Under the pieces are notes generated by a model. The model did no database searches and was not told where the DNA came from. It was given only the letters and a program-made list of their open reading frames with translations. Shown in pieces: positions 16,743-16,768 of a DNA stretch of 16,768 nt (positions are counted from its first letter, which is position 1; each line of letters starts with the position of its first letter). The stretch is from Saksenaea vasiformis B4078 (taxonomy: Eukaryota; Mucoromycota; Mucoromycetes; Mucorales; Saksenaeaceae). The position numbers and the translations under genes are program-made. The DNA is taken from positions 1-16,768 of the forward strand of contig JNDT01002344.1 in the NCBI GenBank assembly GCA_000697055.1, given 5' to 3'.

Positions 16743-16768
16743 ACCCCCCCCCCCCCCTTCCCCCCCGC
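16743..16768. repeat. Poly-C tract at the right edge
   Basis: A run of about 14 C, then TT and a second run of seven C, ends the window. This looks like low-complexity sequence at a contig or read boundary. Confidence 0.7.

Overview
The window reads as nuclear DNA of an early-diverging fungus, most likely Mucoromycota (Mucorales-like). Four things point there: a PP2A B55 gene split by eight introns (seven of 41-61 nt), a Crinkler-type (CR) effector gene, a decayed DDE transposase and a repeat-family gene that resemble families I associate with that phylum, and AT-leaning intergenic DNA. I see no prokaryotic operon layout and no recognisable RNA gene.

Layout. 1-863 (minus) holds a frameshifted multicopy-family gene, partial at the window edge, with a second small zinc-knuckle gene model just upstream at 883-1212. 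2123-2560 (minus) is a decayed DDE transposase. 2950-5988 (plus) is a long CR effector gene (ubiquitin-like header, P-loop NTPase, possible restriction-endonuclease-like C-terminus) broken by one frame change and two in-frame stops. 6702-10620 (minus) carries a cluster of four related small secreted protein genes, here SSP1 to SSP4. They share a signal peptide, a pro-region and a promoter block, while the predicted mature parts differ. SSP3 is decayed. 11610-11745 may be a scrap of LINE reverse transcriptase. 12119-14011 (plus) is an intact PP2A regulatory subunit B gene, reconstructed here as nine exons encoding 444 aa. 15668-16007 is a degenerate 38-bp minisatellite. The right end has a broken, unidentified ORF and a poly-C tract.

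The picture is one conserved housekeeping gene beside a fast-evolving accessory block of mobile-element fossils, a dead or recoded effector, and a duplicating secreted-peptide family. The secreted family, with an identical 13-bp promoter element in three members and a shared propeptide but divergent C-termini, is the best candidate for an undescribed system. Several breaks lie at homopolymers, so some apparent pseudogenes could be assembly errors. The intact B55 gene shows that errors are not uniform.
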